DNA from: CAYTGM01 sp964437365
GTDB lineage: Bacteria > Sumerlaeota > Sumerlaeia > SLMS01
Direction: 5' to 3'
Length of the DNA: 64,000 nucleotides
Assembly: GCA_964437365.1 (NCBI GenBank)
Contig: CAYTGM010000003.1
Location: 1 to 64,000 of the forward strand
The position numbers and the translations under genes were made by a program. Each line of letters starts with the position of its first letter. The first letter of the stretch is position 1. Positions 1-8,429 of the stretch are shown here, piece after piece. The notes beneath the pieces were generated by a model, which saw only the letters and a list, made by a program, of their open reading frames with translations, had not been told where the DNA came from and searched no databases.

Positions 1-243
1 CTGGCTTTCATCAAGGAAGCTCAGAAGAACGTGACTGGTGAAGTGAAGGTGAAGTTGTATAAGGGGAATGTGATTCCCGTTTCACGCACGTCCCCCTATT
101 CACTTTATGATGAGTCGATTGCGACGATGGAAGGTGGCGGAAGCTACAATCAGGACGACGCGACGGGTTTCCTTCGACTTCAGGGTCTTCCCCTTCGTGT
201 ACAGTCTCACCACGCCGAATGGGGCAAGCTGCTGAAAAAATAG
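1..243 (+). CDS. argG: Argininosuccinate synthase, C-terminal part (partial)
   Basis: This is the last 80 codons of argininosuccinate synthase, which condenses citrulline and aspartate using ATP in arginine biosynthesis. The gene enters from the left edge, so its start and ATP-binding half are not visible. The reading frame is open from base 1 to a TAG at 241-243. The conserved C-terminal family signature is present: VKLYKGNV, then SPYSLYDE, then DATGFLRLQGLP. The following 166 bases separate it from a TPR gene on the same strand. Identification is firm because this tail is highly conserved; nothing can be said about its promoter or partners. Confidence 0.93.
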   Translation: MAFIKEAQKNVTGEVKVKLYKGNVIPVSRTSPYSLYDESIATMEGGGSYNQDDATGFLRLQGLPLRVQSHHAEWGKLLKK

Positions 244-409
244 GCACTTTTAGAGGAACTTTTGCGCATGAAGTCTTGACGATCCTTAAATAAGTGCCAT
301 GCTTGATGGCGACTACGATGAAGAGAACAAGGCGAGAATAGTGCTCAAAGGTTTGAAATCCTTTAATGCAACTTAATCTCAAGCCCCCAGCTTGGAGACT
401 CATCCTGCC

Positions 410-2347
410 ATGAAACGGCGTTTCCTAAACACCATATTTCTGACCTCGATGTTGGCGTTGAGCATCGAAGCCACAGGTACGCGCGTGTACCTGAAGAATG
501 GCGATGTGATAGAAGGACAGGTAACACAAAGATCTGAGAGAACGGTCACCATTCAGACAACCGTATCTGAACTGACTCTCCCCATGAGTCAGGTGGACCG
601 TATCGACGAAGGCGAGCCCGGAGACACGGAGATTTTCCAGGCTCGGGAAATGATTCGCAAGAATCAACTCGCGGAAGCGGAACGTTTTCTTCGTCTTGCG
701 GAGCAGGCAGGAGCCAAGCCCGAGGTTCTTCAAAGTGTCCGTGTTGAAATTAAGACACTTCGTGATGAAGCGGAAATGCGTCGCTATCAGGAGTTGATCG
801 AAAGAGCACGCGCTGCTGCGCAACGTGGTGAGAAGTCGAACGCCATTGTTGAACTGGAAGGGCTTCTTTCACAGCTCGGCCAGGACAGTCAGGCGCGACA
901 GGAAATCATTGATATTCTTTGCTCCTTTCACTTGACCAATGCGGAAAACTTTACCGATCGAGTAGAACTGGACGACGCGGTGGAGGAACTGCGTCGAGTG
1001 ATAGAGCTCGACCCAAGCCGACCGGAAGCCTATGCGCAGCTGGGAGATATCTATAAATTCGCGACTGCGACATACAATGAGGCAACACGGAACTATATCA
1101 AAGCTCTGCAAATCGGCGAAGAGAGCCTCTCCAGAGAGAGAAAAGGGGCCATCTGTTGGGAAACCGCTGAGATTTATAGACAGCTGAACAAGAAGAAAGA
1201 GGCAGCTGAATATTATCTCAAGACTTACGAGCTGACTCCCGAACTGAACTTACGCTTGAAAGATAGATTTCAGGAAAGCTTTCTTGCCTTTGCAAGAGAG
1301 ATTATCTCCGACAAGCCGGAACACGCTCTGTGGATGTGTGAAAAGGGACTTGAAGCTGGAAGAAACTTTGAGCTTCTGGAATTGAAAGCCGCCGCACTTC
1401 AGTCGATGGCGAAGAAAACTGAATCAGAAGAGAAAATGAAAGAGCTTTTGAATCGGTCGACAGAAACTTATCTGGCCTTGATCGAGGAGGATGAAGATAG
1501 ACGGAATGTTTATTTTGAAATTGCTCAGAACCACTTCACCCTGGAAGAAGTTCTTAAAGGCCGCGAAGCACTTCAAAAAGAGATCGAAGTCTGGCCAAAG
1601 AATTATAACGCCCACTGCCTGATCGCAGACTATGCACTTAGCAGGGATGATTATGAAACAGCCGAGAAACATTACAGAATTGCCTTTGACGTAAACCAGG
1701 ATCTTTCGCGGGCGTCTATTGGTCTTGGCCGCACATTGAGACTTCAGAAAGAACTGGATGAAGCGAAAGAAGCATTGGATGAGGTTCTGGTGAGATGGCC
1801 AGAGGACCGACTGGCGAACCTCGAGATGGGCCGCATTCTGAGAGATGAGCAGGAATACGACGAAGCCAAAGAGTTCTTCACGGAGGTGCTGCGATTGATC
1901 GAAGAGGACGCAGAACCTGAGGAACGAAAAAATCTCGCACAACTGGAAGCCGATGCTTATCTGGCTCGAGGTGAAATCAATCTTCTTACCGCGGGACCTG
2001 GGACGGCTAGTGCCGACTTCAGAAAAGCCCTCGAAGTTCTACCGGAATACCCAGAAGCCTTTTATAGTATTGGAAAAGCGTATAGAAAGAAATACGGTAC
2101 TTCGAAGAATTTATCAGACCTTGAAACAGCGGAAGAGAATTTTCTTGAAGCGATGCAACTTGATCCTGAAAACCATGAATACATTCTGGACTTAGGAATT
2201 CTCTACGCTGAAGACCTGGCCCAGGTGGACAAGGACAAAGAACAGGAATACATTCAAAAAGCAGTCAATTGCTGGAACAGGTATATCGATATGGGCGGGC
2301 CTAATGCTGGCCAGGTACGCACCTGGATAGCCGAGATTGGGAGTTAA
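410..2347 (+). CDS. Exported TPR-repeat protein
   Basis: A 645-residue protein read from ATG 410; an in-frame TTG at 392 is an alternative start. It opens with a signal peptide (MKRRFLNTIFLTSMLALSIEA). A short beta-rich domain follows, reading VYLKNGDVIEGQV then ELTLPMSQVDRI, a type often found at the start of exported proteins in PVC-like bacteria. The rest is helical TPR-type repeats with recurring A-x2-Y-x2-LG and P-E-x-P-E signatures, for example LDPSRPEAYAQLGDIY and LEVLPEYPEAFYSIGKAY. TPRs are protein-binding scaffolds, so a role in an envelope complex is an inference. A small exported protein gene follows after 15 bases, suggesting co-transcription. No specific function is recognised. 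Confidence 0.8.
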   Translation: MKRRFLNTIFLTSMLALSIEATGTRVYLKNGDVIEGQVTQRSERTVTIQTTVSELTLPMSQVDRIDEGEPGDTEIFQAREMIRKNQLAEAERFLRLAEQAGAKPEVLQSVRVEIKTLRDEAEMRRYQELIERARAAAQRGEKSNAIVELEGLLSQLGQDSQARQEIIDILCSFHLTNAENFTDRVELDDAVEELRRVIELDPSRPEAYAQLGDIYKFATATYNEATRNYIKALQIGEESLSRERKGAICWETAEIYRQLNKKKEAAEYYLKTYELTPELNLRLKDRFQESFLAFAREIISDKPEHALWMCEKGLEAGRNFELLELKAAALQSMAKKTESEEKMKELLNRSTETYLALIEEDEDRRNVYFEIAQNHFTLEEVLKGREALQKEIEVWPKNYNAHCLIADYALSRDDYETAEKHYRIAFDVNQDLSRASIGLGRTLRLQKELDEAKEALDEVLVRWPEDRLANLEMGRILRDEQEYDEAKEFFTEVLRLIEEDAEPEERKNLAQLEADAYLARGEINLLTAGPGTASADFRKALEVLPEYPEAFYSIGKAYRKKYGTSKNLSDLETAEENFLEAMQLDPENHEYILDLGILYAEDLAQVDKDKEQEYIQKAVNCWNRYIDMGGPNAGQVRTWIAEIGS

Positions 2348-2362
2348 GCTTTAAAGGTGAGC

Positions 2363-3274
2363 ATGCATATACGGACGGCCATGGCGTGGTTACTTGTGTT
2401 TGGTCTCTGCGCTTTCGGGGGGACAGCCTGTCGAACTTCTGACAAGCTGCCGGATTATTCTCCTCATGAAAACCTTCTCTCTGTTGTCAGTGAGTTCCTG
2501 CTGGTCTCTCCCGACGACCCCTATCGCCAGCCTGTCGGAAAGGACCTCACGGGACAATCCATTGCTCGCTCGACGCTGATTCGACTGGCAAACTACGAAA
2601 ACCTTCATCCAGACAGACTTCGTCCGGAAGTTCTTTTCTGTCGAGCAAAAGCACTGGAGCTCTACGGTGATTATGAAAGCGCCGTAAGGAACTATACAGA
2701 AGTTGCAAGCTACGAGACAGAGCTCAAGAATGAGGCGGAAGCAAACGCCGACTTTCTGGATGGACTTCTTCTTATCTATAAAAGGGACCGTGTATCAGAT
2801 ACACTCGAGTCAACCATTTCTCTCTTGCGCGAACAGGCAACAGATATGCGCAAGCTGGCGGAACGAACAGAAGATCCCTTTCAGGCAGGACTTGCGATGC
2901 GCGAGGCAGAAAACCTGGAGGTCCGAAGAAGTGAACTTATTATCAGCAATCGTCAAATGTTGACTGACGGAACGACCGTTTCTCTGGAAACACTGGAAAC
3001 CCTCGTTAAGAATCACCGTGACTCAAAGAGAGCTCTCGAGCATGCTCTTCGCCTCGCAGAATTCCATCAGGATCTGGCAGAATGGGAAGTTCGCATGTTC
3101 CCTCCATCCGGTCCCGACTTTTCCTCAGAAAACTTCAAAAATCATTATGACAGTGCTGTAGACCTTCTCTACCGTATATCTCAGGCAGACGGTAGATCTG
3201 AAAGAATTATCGCTCGTCATCGACTGGACGCTTTGCTTGCCCTCGGCGAGCAGGTTAGCGATGAGCTCAAGTGA
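2363..3274 (+). CDS. Putative lipoprotein of unknown function
   Basis: About 303 residues from ATG 2363; a GTG at 2357 and an ATG at 2381 are alternatives. The AAAGGTG at 2353-2359 lies unusually close to either upstream start. The N-terminus is a hydrophobic segment ending FGGTACRTSD, so the cysteine could be lipidated, although the -3 residue (Gly) makes the lipobox imperfect. The mature part is strongly helical and charged, with one TPR-like stretch (CRAKALELYGDYESAVRNY). It lies 15 bases behind the exported TPR protein and 34 bases before tyrA. A link with the upstream TPR protein is plausible; the spacing to tyrA may only reflect compact packing. Confidence 0.7.
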   Translation: MHIRTAMAWLLVFGLCAFGGTACRTSDKLPDYSPHENLLSVVSEFLLVSPDDPYRQPVGKDLTGQSIARSTLIRLANYENLHPDRLRPEVLFCRAKALELYGDYESAVRNYTEVASYETELKNEAEANADFLDGLLLIYKRDRVSDTLESTISLLREQATDMRKLAERTEDPFQAGLAMREAENLEVRRSELIISNRQMLTDGTTVSLETLETLVKNHRDSKRALEHALRLAEFHQDLAEWEVRMFPPSGPDFSSENFKNHYDSAVDLLYRISQADGRSERIIARHRLDALLALGEQVSDELK

Positions 3275-3308
3275 TTGCCTGAGAAAGTCATCTTCAAGTT
3301 TTGAGTCT

Positions 3309-4157
3309 ATGATGTTTAATAAAATAACGATATCAGGTTTAGGTCTGCTCGGTGGTAGCATTGCACTCGCTGCCCGTGAGCAGAAGCTCGCACAGACGAT
3401 TATTGCTCATGGACGGCGTATACATGAAGGGGTTGTCGAGAGCGGACTTGTCGATTTCATGACCACAGAGATTGACGAAGCCTGTCATGATGCTGATCTT
3501 GTGATTCTTTGTGCCCCTGTGGATACAATCAAGTGTCAGATTCCCCAATTCCTGGATGCGGCTTCCAGCAAGGCAATCTTGACGGATGTTGGCTCTACGA
3601 AGCTGGCTCTGGCTCAGACTGCTCGAGATCATTCCAATTCCTCCGCCTTTATTGGAAGTCATCCGATGGTGGGCAGCCACTTGACAGGTTGGAAGAATGC
3701 ACGCTCAGATCTTTTCAGGAACGGTCTAACCTATGTGACAACAGATGATAGTTCTGATTTGGAGAGGGCGGCAAAGCTGGGATCTTTCTGGAGGGCGCTG
3801 GAATCGAGGGTGATGTTCGTGGATCCTGAAAGACATGACTATCTATGCTCTCTGGTCAGCCATACCCCGCATATGGCAGCGGTGGCACTGGTGGAAATGC
3901 TGGGGTTGTCCAAAGAAGATGAAAACCTTTTGAAGAATATATCCGGCAAAGGCTTAAGAGATACAACGCGTGTCGCGATGGGAAGTCCCGAAGTATGGGA
4001 CGAGATCCTGTCTCATAATCACCACAATATAGCCAGACAGCTCGACGTCCTTTCGGGGCTGCTGAAAGAAATGGCCGCTGAAATTCGTGAAGACCCGGGT
4101 GCTATCAAACCGTTGCTGGAAAGAGCAGCGGAACTGAGGAAAAAGCTGAATAAATAA
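3309..4157 (+). CDS. tyrA: Prephenate dehydrogenase
   Basis: NAD(P)-dependent prephenate dehydrogenase, which oxidatively decarboxylates prephenate toward tyrosine. The start is placed at ATG 3309 (a second ATG follows at 3312), because a longer in-frame start at 3237 would overlap the preceding gene. The protein begins MMFNKITISGLGLLGGS, a Rossmann nucleotide-binding loop GxGxxGG. The family stretches IGSHPMVGSHLTGW and SHTPHMAAVALVEML are visible, carrying the histidines expected around the substrate site. At about 282 residues it is the monofunctional length, with no ACT or chorismate mutase domain. It converges with the cytidylate-kinase-like gene 14 bases downstream. Confidence 0.9.
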   Translation: MMFNKITISGLGLLGGSIALAAREQKLAQTIIAHGRRIHEGVVESGLVDFMTTEIDEACHDADLVILCAPVDTIKCQIPQFLDAASSKAILTDVGSTKLALAQTARDHSNSSAFIGSHPMVGSHLTGWKNARSDLFRNGLTYVTTDDSSDLERAAKLGSFWRALESRVMFVDPERHDYLCSLVSHTPHMAAVALVEMLGLSKEDENLLKNISGKGLRDTTRVAMGSPEVWDEILSHNHHNIARQLDVLSGLLKEMAAEIREDPGAIKPLLERAAELRKKLNK

Positions 4158-4171
4158 GTCTCGCCGATACT

Positions 4172-4867
4172 CTAAAAGACAGCTTCCTGTTTCATGCCTG
4201 TTCGAATTTCAAGTCCCTTTGAAATAATCTGCACAGCATCTTCAACTGAGAGATGATCTGTATTGATGATAAGATCGTACTGGTGCAAATCGCGTGGATC
4301 TCGATCATGAATTCTCCTGAGAATCGTTTCTCTCTCTTTGTTAATGCTCTGACATTTGCGTCTGGCATCCTTTAGTTCGAGCTTATCTCTTTCCATGATA
4401 CGCTTCGCACAGACATCGGGACTGGCTGTCACACACACTTTATAGACAGTGGGATCATCGGCCAGGATCAAGTGTGCACCGCGTCCCACGATGACTCCCC
4501 CACGCTTAGCGATCGCAAGTACCACTGGAATCAGTTGTCTGTGAAAATCTTCAGCGAACAGAGACTCGCCCTGCAGGATAGAGCTGACCCATGCAGTAAG
4601 ATGATCCTGGACGTGCTCATCAAGTCGCTCAAGGAGCTTCTTGTCTATATGAGTTGCTTCAGCAAGCCTGTTCAGGAGTTCTTTATCAAAGAGTTCAACC
4701 TCCAGACTTTCGGCGAGCTTCTTACCGATGGCGGCTCCCCCTGAACCATAAGATCGGGATATGGTGACAACGGGGCCAACACGGACAACGTCGTTATCTG
4801 GTTTCTTGATGCTGGAGCTGGATTGTAACAGCGCCTGAATGACTCGGGTTGATTGTGAATCTGACAT
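4172..4867 (-). CDS. Cytidylate kinase-like family protein
   Basis: A 231-residue P-loop kinase of the cytidylate-kinase-like family (Cytidylate_kin2). Its nucleotide-binding stretch SYGSGGAAIGKKLAE lies at about residues 38-52. It is followed by VELFDKELLNRLAE, where true CMP kinases carry their substrate-binding part, and by GVIVGRGAHLIL. An arginine-rich lid (CAKRIMERDKLE, ILRRIHDRDPRD) follows. Substrate is uncertain: members of this family are not always CMP kinases. The ribosome-binding site GGAGG lies 8 bases before the ATG. The upstream neighbour on the same strand is a membrane zinc protease, separated by a 109-base gap with a long hairpin. Confidence 0.8.
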   Translation of the reverse strand: MSDSQSTRVIQALLQSSSSIKKPDNDVVRVGPVVTISRSYGSGGAAIGKKLAESLEVELFDKELLNRLAEATHIDKKLLERLDEHVQDHLTAWVSSILQGESLFAEDFHRQLIPVVLAIAKRGGVIVGRGAHLILADDPTVYKVCVTASPDVCAKRIMERDKLELKDARRKCQSINKERETILRRIHDRDPRDLHQYDLIINTDHLSVEDAVQIISKGLEIRTGMKQEAVF

Positions 4868-4892
4868 AATGCTGGCCTCCTTAAAATAGGAT

Positions 4893-4942
4893 CAGGCTCC
4901 GTCTATTTAATAACCAACGATTAACACAGAAGACGGAGCCTG
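4893..4942 (-). other. Long-loop perfect hairpin between protease and kinase genes
   Basis: CAGGCTCCGTCT at 4893-4904 pairs perfectly with AGACGGAGCCTG at 4931-4942, a 12-bp stem around a 26-base AT-rich loop. It sits between the zinc protease stop and the kinase start, both read leftward. Reading leftward it is followed by the loose T-run ATCCTATTTT, so it may be an attenuator or an inefficient terminator. The loop is too long for a standard intrinsic terminator. Confidence 0.45.
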
Positions 4943-4976
4943 TAAAGACCAGTATTTTACTTATCGAAAGATTCAG

Positions 4977-5684
4977 TTAATTCGAGCGGGCATTGGAGAG
5001 CAAAGCGACGTAGTACAAGAGTGTGACAATGGCACCAATTGTTGCCGCCACGTAGGTCAGAGCTGCCGCGTTCAGAACTTTGCTGACCGCCTGCTCTTCA
5101 CCGCCGCGGCTGACGATACCCTGGTCTACAAGGACGCGCTTCGCACGGGCAGACGCGTCGAACTCGACGGGAAGATTAATGATCTGAAAAATCACGGTCG
5201 CAGCGAAGAGAACAACACCGAGCACGGCGATGGGAAATCCGATGGTTTTGACACTCGCTGCTGCACCAAGAATCATTCCGAAAAAGACGAGGGTTATTCC
5301 CGCATTGGATCCGAATGAAGCGACGGGAACTGCCAGGTTGCGCAAGACGAGAGCAGCGTAACGTTCCTTGTCTTGCAATGCGTGGCCTGCTTCGTGGCAG
5401 GCAACCCCCAGTGCTGCAACGCTTCTGCTGGAATAGACGGCGTCGGATAGACGTATCACCTTTGCTCGGGGATCGTAGTGGTCAGTTAACGTTCCTCCTG
5501 TTCGTTCTATACGCACATCAGTGACGCCGGCATGCCTGAGCATCTGATCTGCTGCTTGAGCTCCAGTCAGCCCGGAGGACGCTGCAACGGAACTGTATTT
5601 CTTGAAGTTGCCTTTTACCCTGAAACTCGCCCAGGCAGAGAACAACATTACAAGGATCATTGCAATGAAGAGTATAGCTGTCAT
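4977..5684 (-). CDS. Membrane zinc metallopeptidase, YugP family
   Basis: A 235-residue membrane protease of the YugP (neutral zinc metallopeptidase) family. It starts with a membrane segment (MTAILFIAMILVMLFSAW). The catalytic motif is HEAGH at residues 97-101, inside GVACHEAGHALQDKE, where the two histidines bind zinc and the glutamate is the base. Two or three further hydrophobic segments occupy about residues 120-235. The stretch NLPVEFDASARAK is also typical of the family. The GAGGT about 9 bases before the ATG supports the start. Its neighbours, the Hsp20 genes and clpX, suggest membrane protein quality control, but this is inference; YugP substrates are poorly known. Confidence 0.85.
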   Translation of the reverse strand: MTAILFIAMILVMLFSAWASFRVKGNFKKYSSVAASSGLTGAQAADQMLRHAGVTDVRIERTGGTLTDHYDPRAKVIRLSDAVYSSRSVAALGVACHEAGHALQDKERYAALVLRNLAVPVASFGSNAGITLVFFGMILGAAASVKTIGFPIAVLGVVLFAATVIFQIINLPVEFDASARAKRVLVDQGIVSRGGEEQAVSKVLNAAALTYVAATIGAIVTLLYYVALLSNARSN

Positions 5685-6000
5685 GTTTTGTTTACCTCAA
5701 GTAGTTAGAATTCGTACATCGACTTATGCAGGATAACAAATATGGGAAAAACGTGCCATAGTGTTTTATTTCGTCCTCATGATCGGTATCTTTGGTGACG
5801 ACCAGAGAGAGGGAGGTCCTCATGGTCTCGGCCTTCGTCGCACTACTTACCGATGCAACGTCGCAAGACACCGTTGCGACAGGAAACCTTCCTCAATGCC
5901 GCCCTTTGCGACGCAAAAACAGGTCAAAAAGCTGGCAGGAATTTATCATTACCTCTACCCAGCGATGACGCACAAAATAAATGTACGGAGGTACAACAAC
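5685..6000. other. Divergent intergenic region upstream of the Hsp20 genes
   Basis: This 316-base gap separates the leftward YugP-type protease from the rightward Hsp20 pair. The Hsp20 frame stays open back to a GTG at 5761, but the strong ribosome-binding site at 5986-5992 makes 6001 the likely start, so this is read as non-coding. It contains palindromes built on GTCGCAA/TTGCGAC (listed separately). No CIRCE element (TTAGCACTC-N9-GAGTGCTAA) and no convincing -35/-10 pair was seen. Confidence 0.5.
5860..5917. promoter_or_regulatory. Candidate operator: GTCGCAA/TTGCGAC palindromes
   Basis: GTCGCAA at 5860-5866 and TTGCGAC at 5874-5880 form a perfect 7-bp inverted repeat with a 7-base spacer. 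Downstream, TTTGCG-A-CGCAAA at 5905-5917 is a second perfect palindrome that again contains TTGCGAC. A partial copy, GTCGCAC, lies at 5837-5843. Repeated symmetrical heptamers upstream of two small heat-shock genes fit a repressor or activator binding region. It matches neither the CIRCE nor the HAIR consensus. The regulator is unknown. Confidence 0.45.
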
Positions 6001-6444
6001 ATGAGATTCGCAGATCCATTCACAGAAATAGATAACTTGAGAAGACACTTGGAAAGAGCCTTCACACCTGACTCACTCCCCTACTCCGGAATTTTTTCAA
6101 ACCGCGGAGGGTGGAACTATCCTCTGGTCAATGTCGGAGAAGACGAAGACAAGGTATATGTTGAGGTGATGGTCCCCGGCGTATCCCCCGAAAATGTCGA
6201 CTTATCAGTTCTAAGAGATGAACTGACCATTAAGGGGTCGGTTCCTCCTCTGAAGAAAACAGACGACCAGGGAAGGTATATCAGGAATGAACGCTCCAGC
6301 GGCGAGTTCACACGGACTGTGACTCTTCCAGCTGAAGTTGATGACAAGAAAGCCTCAGCACAATATCGAAATGGAATACTCAGCATTGAATTTCCCAAAG
6401 CTGAGGCCGCGAAACCAAAACAAATCAAAGTCGAAGTAGCATAA
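6001..6444 (+). CDS. Small heat-shock protein, Hsp20/alpha-crystallin family
   Basis: A 147-residue ATP-independent holdase that binds unfolding proteins. The start at ATG 6001 is chosen because CGGAGGT at 5986-5992 lies 8 bases upstream; the open frame before it has no such site. It begins MRFADPFTEIDNLRRHLERAF, the usual short N-terminal arm. The alpha-crystallin domain runs from about residue 37 to 145, with VYVEVMVPGV, a charged loop, and the conserved RNGILSIEFPKAE near the end. It precedes a second Hsp20 gene after 30 bases, so the two are probably one operon producing a mixed oligomer or two specialised chaperones. Confidence 0.92.
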   Translation: MRFADPFTEIDNLRRHLERAFTPDSLPYSGIFSNRGGWNYPLVNVGEDEDKVYVEVMVPGVSPENVDLSVLRDELTIKGSVPPLKKTDDQGRYIRNERSSGEFTRTVTLPAEVDDKKASAQYRNGILSIEFPKAEAAKPKQIKVEVA

Positions 6445-6474
6445 CGTTTGAAGTAGATCTAAGGAGAAATGATC

Positions 6475-6876
6475 ATGACTGCAGCAACTCTTACAAAGCC
6501 AGAACATAAAGCAGAAGTACAGAAGTCCACAGAAGGAAAATCACCAAAAGTCCGCTACCTGGTTCCAGCGGTAGATATCTTTGAGAATTCAGATTCCATT
6601 CTGCTGGCTCTGGATGTTCCGGGTATCAGCAACGAAGACATAGAAATCTCTGTTGAGAAAGACGTGCTTACGATTCAGGCGGTGGCCAAAACAAGCGAAG
6701 AGAAACCCGTCGGATATCGTGAATTCTCAACGGTGGGATACAAGAGAAGCTTCACCCTTGGAGAAAAGATCGACCGCGAGAAGATTAACGCTGTTCTGAA
6801 GAACGGTGTCCTTGAAGTGACTCTTCATCTGGCTGAGGAAACAAAGCCCAAACGAATCAACGTACAGGCCTCATAA
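6475..6876 (+). CDS. Small heat-shock protein, Hsp20 family (second copy)
   Basis: A 133-residue Hsp20 read from ATG 6475, which has AAGGAGA at 6461-6467 7 bases upstream; an ATG at 6469 is too close to that site. The N-terminal arm is short and lysine-rich. The alpha-crystallin domain includes VDIFENSDSILLALDVPGI, YREFSTVGYKRSFTLGEKID and the signature KNGVLEVTLHLAE. It diverges strongly from the first copy, so this is an old duplication and not a recent one. A strong terminator follows 26 bases after the stop, which closes the hsp20-hsp20 transcript before clpX. Confidence 0.92.
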   Translation: MTAATLTKPEHKAEVQKSTEGKSPKVRYLVPAVDIFENSDSILLALDVPGISNEDIEISVEKDVLTIQAVAKTSEEKPVGYREFSTVGYKRSFTLGEKIDREKINAVLKNGVLEVTLHLAEETKPKRINVQAS

Positions 6877-6902
6877 TAGAGAGCTTATAACCTTGGGAGT
6901 GT

Positions 6903-6938
6903 GAGTGGCCGGGTGTAAACTCGGCCACTCTTTCATTT
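6903..6938 (+). terminator. Intrinsic terminator after the Hsp20 pair
   Basis: GAGTGGCCG at 6903-6911 pairs with CGGCCACTC at 6922-6930, a GC-rich 9-bp stem with a 10-base loop, followed by TTTCATTTC. Placement 26 bases after the second Hsp20 stop supports it. Confidence 0.8.
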
Positions 6939-6992
6939 CAACTTGCCGCTTCCCTGTAAACGTATTCATATTTGATTTATTATCGGGAAGCT

Positions 6993-7021
6993 AAGGTGAA
7001 TCACCTCGTCGTTTTCACCTT
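6993..7021. repeat. Inverted repeat in the clpX leader
   Basis: AAGGTGAA at 6993-7000 and TTCACCTT at 7014-7021 form a perfect 8-bp inverted repeat with a 13-base spacer, about 64 bases before clpX. It could be an operator or a leader hairpin. No known consensus is matched. Confidence 0.3.
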
Positions 7022-7084
7022 GCATGCGGACCATAAATTGCGGATAGGGTGGGCAGATTATTAAGGAATTGAAGAACAACTAAT

Positions 7085-8344
7085 ATGCGACTAAAGTGTT
7101 CCTTCTGTGGACGTGACCAACATCAGGTAAAAACTCTCTTCAAAGGTCTCACAAACAAAGAAACCCTTGGAAGTGTTTACATATGTGATGAGTGTGTCAC
7201 CACGTGCCACGACCGCCTCAAGAGAGACGAATTAACACGTGTTGAGGAAGAAACGTCTGAAGGCCTCAAGAAACTGCCTTCGCCGCTGGAAATTAAGGAT
7301 GACCTCGATCGCTATGTGATTGCCCAGGATCGTCCCAAGCGTGTGCTCTCTGTTGCCGTTCACAACCACTACAAACGCATTCTCGCTGCAAGCTCAGACG
7401 ATGATGTAGAAATTCAGAAGTCAAATATTCTGATGATCGGTCCAACAGGTAGCGGAAAAACGCTGTTGGCGCAAACACTTGCGCGTATTCTGGACGTTCC
7501 CTTTGCGATCGCCGATGCAACATCTCTGACCCAGGCAGGGTATGTCGGGGAAGACGTCGAGAATATTCTTCTCAGGCTTCTTCAGGCAGCCAATGGTGAC
7601 GTCGAGAGAGCTCAAAGGGGAATCGTTTACATCGACGAGATAGATAAGATTGCAAAGACGTCTCACAATGTTTCCATCACTCGCGACGTGTCGGGTGAAG
7701 GCGTTCAACAGGCATTACTGAAAATACTCGAAGGAACAGTGGCGAATGTTCCTCCGACAGGCGGAAGAAAACACCCCCACCAGGAATACATCCGAATCGA
7801 TACCACCAATATCCTTTTCATCGCGGGAGGAGCATTTAATGGTCTTTCGGATATCGTGAAGCGTCGAATCTCACAAAGAACGATGGGATTCGGAGCGGAC
7901 ATAAAGACAAAAGCAGAAGAAGATATTGGCGAATTTCTTCGAGCTGTTGAATATCGCGATATGCTGAAGTTCGGCATGATTCCCGAATTTATTGGACGCT
8001 TCCCTGTCCTTACAACTCTAGACCAGCTTGGCGAAGAAGAACTTGTTTCCATTCTGCTGGAACCAAGGAATGCCCTTACAAAGCAGTACAGCAAACTGTT
8101 TGATATGGAAGGTGTTAATCTGGTTTTTGAAGAGGAAGCCCTGCGAACGATTTCTCGAAAAGCGATCGAGCTGGAAACTGGCGCACGTGGATTGAGAGCA
8201 ATCATGGAAGAATCGATGCTCGATCTTCAGTACGATCTACCTGAAAAGGCAGAAAGCTATCAGGAAATCAAAATTACAGAAGATTTCGTCAACAAAGAAG
8301 CTGATCCAGTCTTCGTACCCAGAGAGAAGAAAGAATCAGCCTGA
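7085..8344 (+). CDS. clpX: ATP-dependent Clp protease ATP-binding subunit ClpX
   Basis: A 419-residue AAA+ unfoldase that feeds tagged proteins into ClpP. The N-terminal zinc-binding domain is intact (CSFCG then CDECVTTC). Walker A is GPTGSGKT at residues 119-126, the pore loop lies in AGYVGEDVENILLRLLQAA, and Walker B is YIDEIDKI. The ClpP-docking loop reads MGFG instead of the usual IGFG, a mild change that still fits the hydrophobic pocket. The sensor-2 region GARGLRAIMEE is present. Length is normal. No clpP lies in the window. It has its own leader and terminator, and sits beside two Hsp20 genes as a proteostasis cluster. Confidence 0.96.
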   Translation: MRLKCSFCGRDQHQVKTLFKGLTNKETLGSVYICDECVTTCHDRLKRDELTRVEEETSEGLKKLPSPLEIKDDLDRYVIAQDRPKRVLSVAVHNHYKRILAASSDDDVEIQKSNILMIGPTGSGKTLLAQTLARILDVPFAIADATSLTQAGYVGEDVENILLRLLQAANGDVERAQRGIVYIDEIDKIAKTSHNVSITRDVSGEGVQQALLKILEGTVANVPPTGGRKHPHQEYIRIDTTNILFIAGGAFNGLSDIVKRRISQRTMGFGADIKTKAEEDIGEFLRAVEYRDMLKFGMIPEFIGRFPVLTTLDQLGEEELVSILLEPRNALTKQYSKLFDMEGVNLVFEEEALRTISRKAIELETGARGLRAIMEESMLDLQYDLPEKAESYQEIKITEDFVNKEADPVFVPREKKESA

Positions 8345-8366
8345 TTCCTAAACCCTGACCATGAAA

Positions 8367-8395
8367 AAAAGCGTCTCTGTTCAAGAGACGCTTTT
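8367..8395. terminator. Bidirectional intrinsic terminator between clpX and the phosphatase
   Basis: AAAAGCGTCTCT at 8367-8378 pairs perfectly with AGAGACGCTTTT at 8384-8395 around a 5-base loop. The A- and T-rich ends let it work in both directions, which fits two converging genes. Confidence 0.9.
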
Positions 8396-8429
8396 CATTT
8401 TTTAGTCTACGAGCTTTCGAAAACAGGGA

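Noticed and set aside
5761..6000. N-terminal extension of the first Hsp20 from GTG 5761
   Set aside because: The frame is open but the 80 extra residues look unlike any Hsp20 arm, and CGGAGGT sits 8 bases before ATG 6001.
5685..6000. CIRCE or HAIR heat-shock operator
   Set aside because: Neither TTAGCACTC-N9-GAGTGCTAA nor CTTGAGT-N7-ACTCAAG is present upstream of the Hsp20, clpX or dnaK genes.
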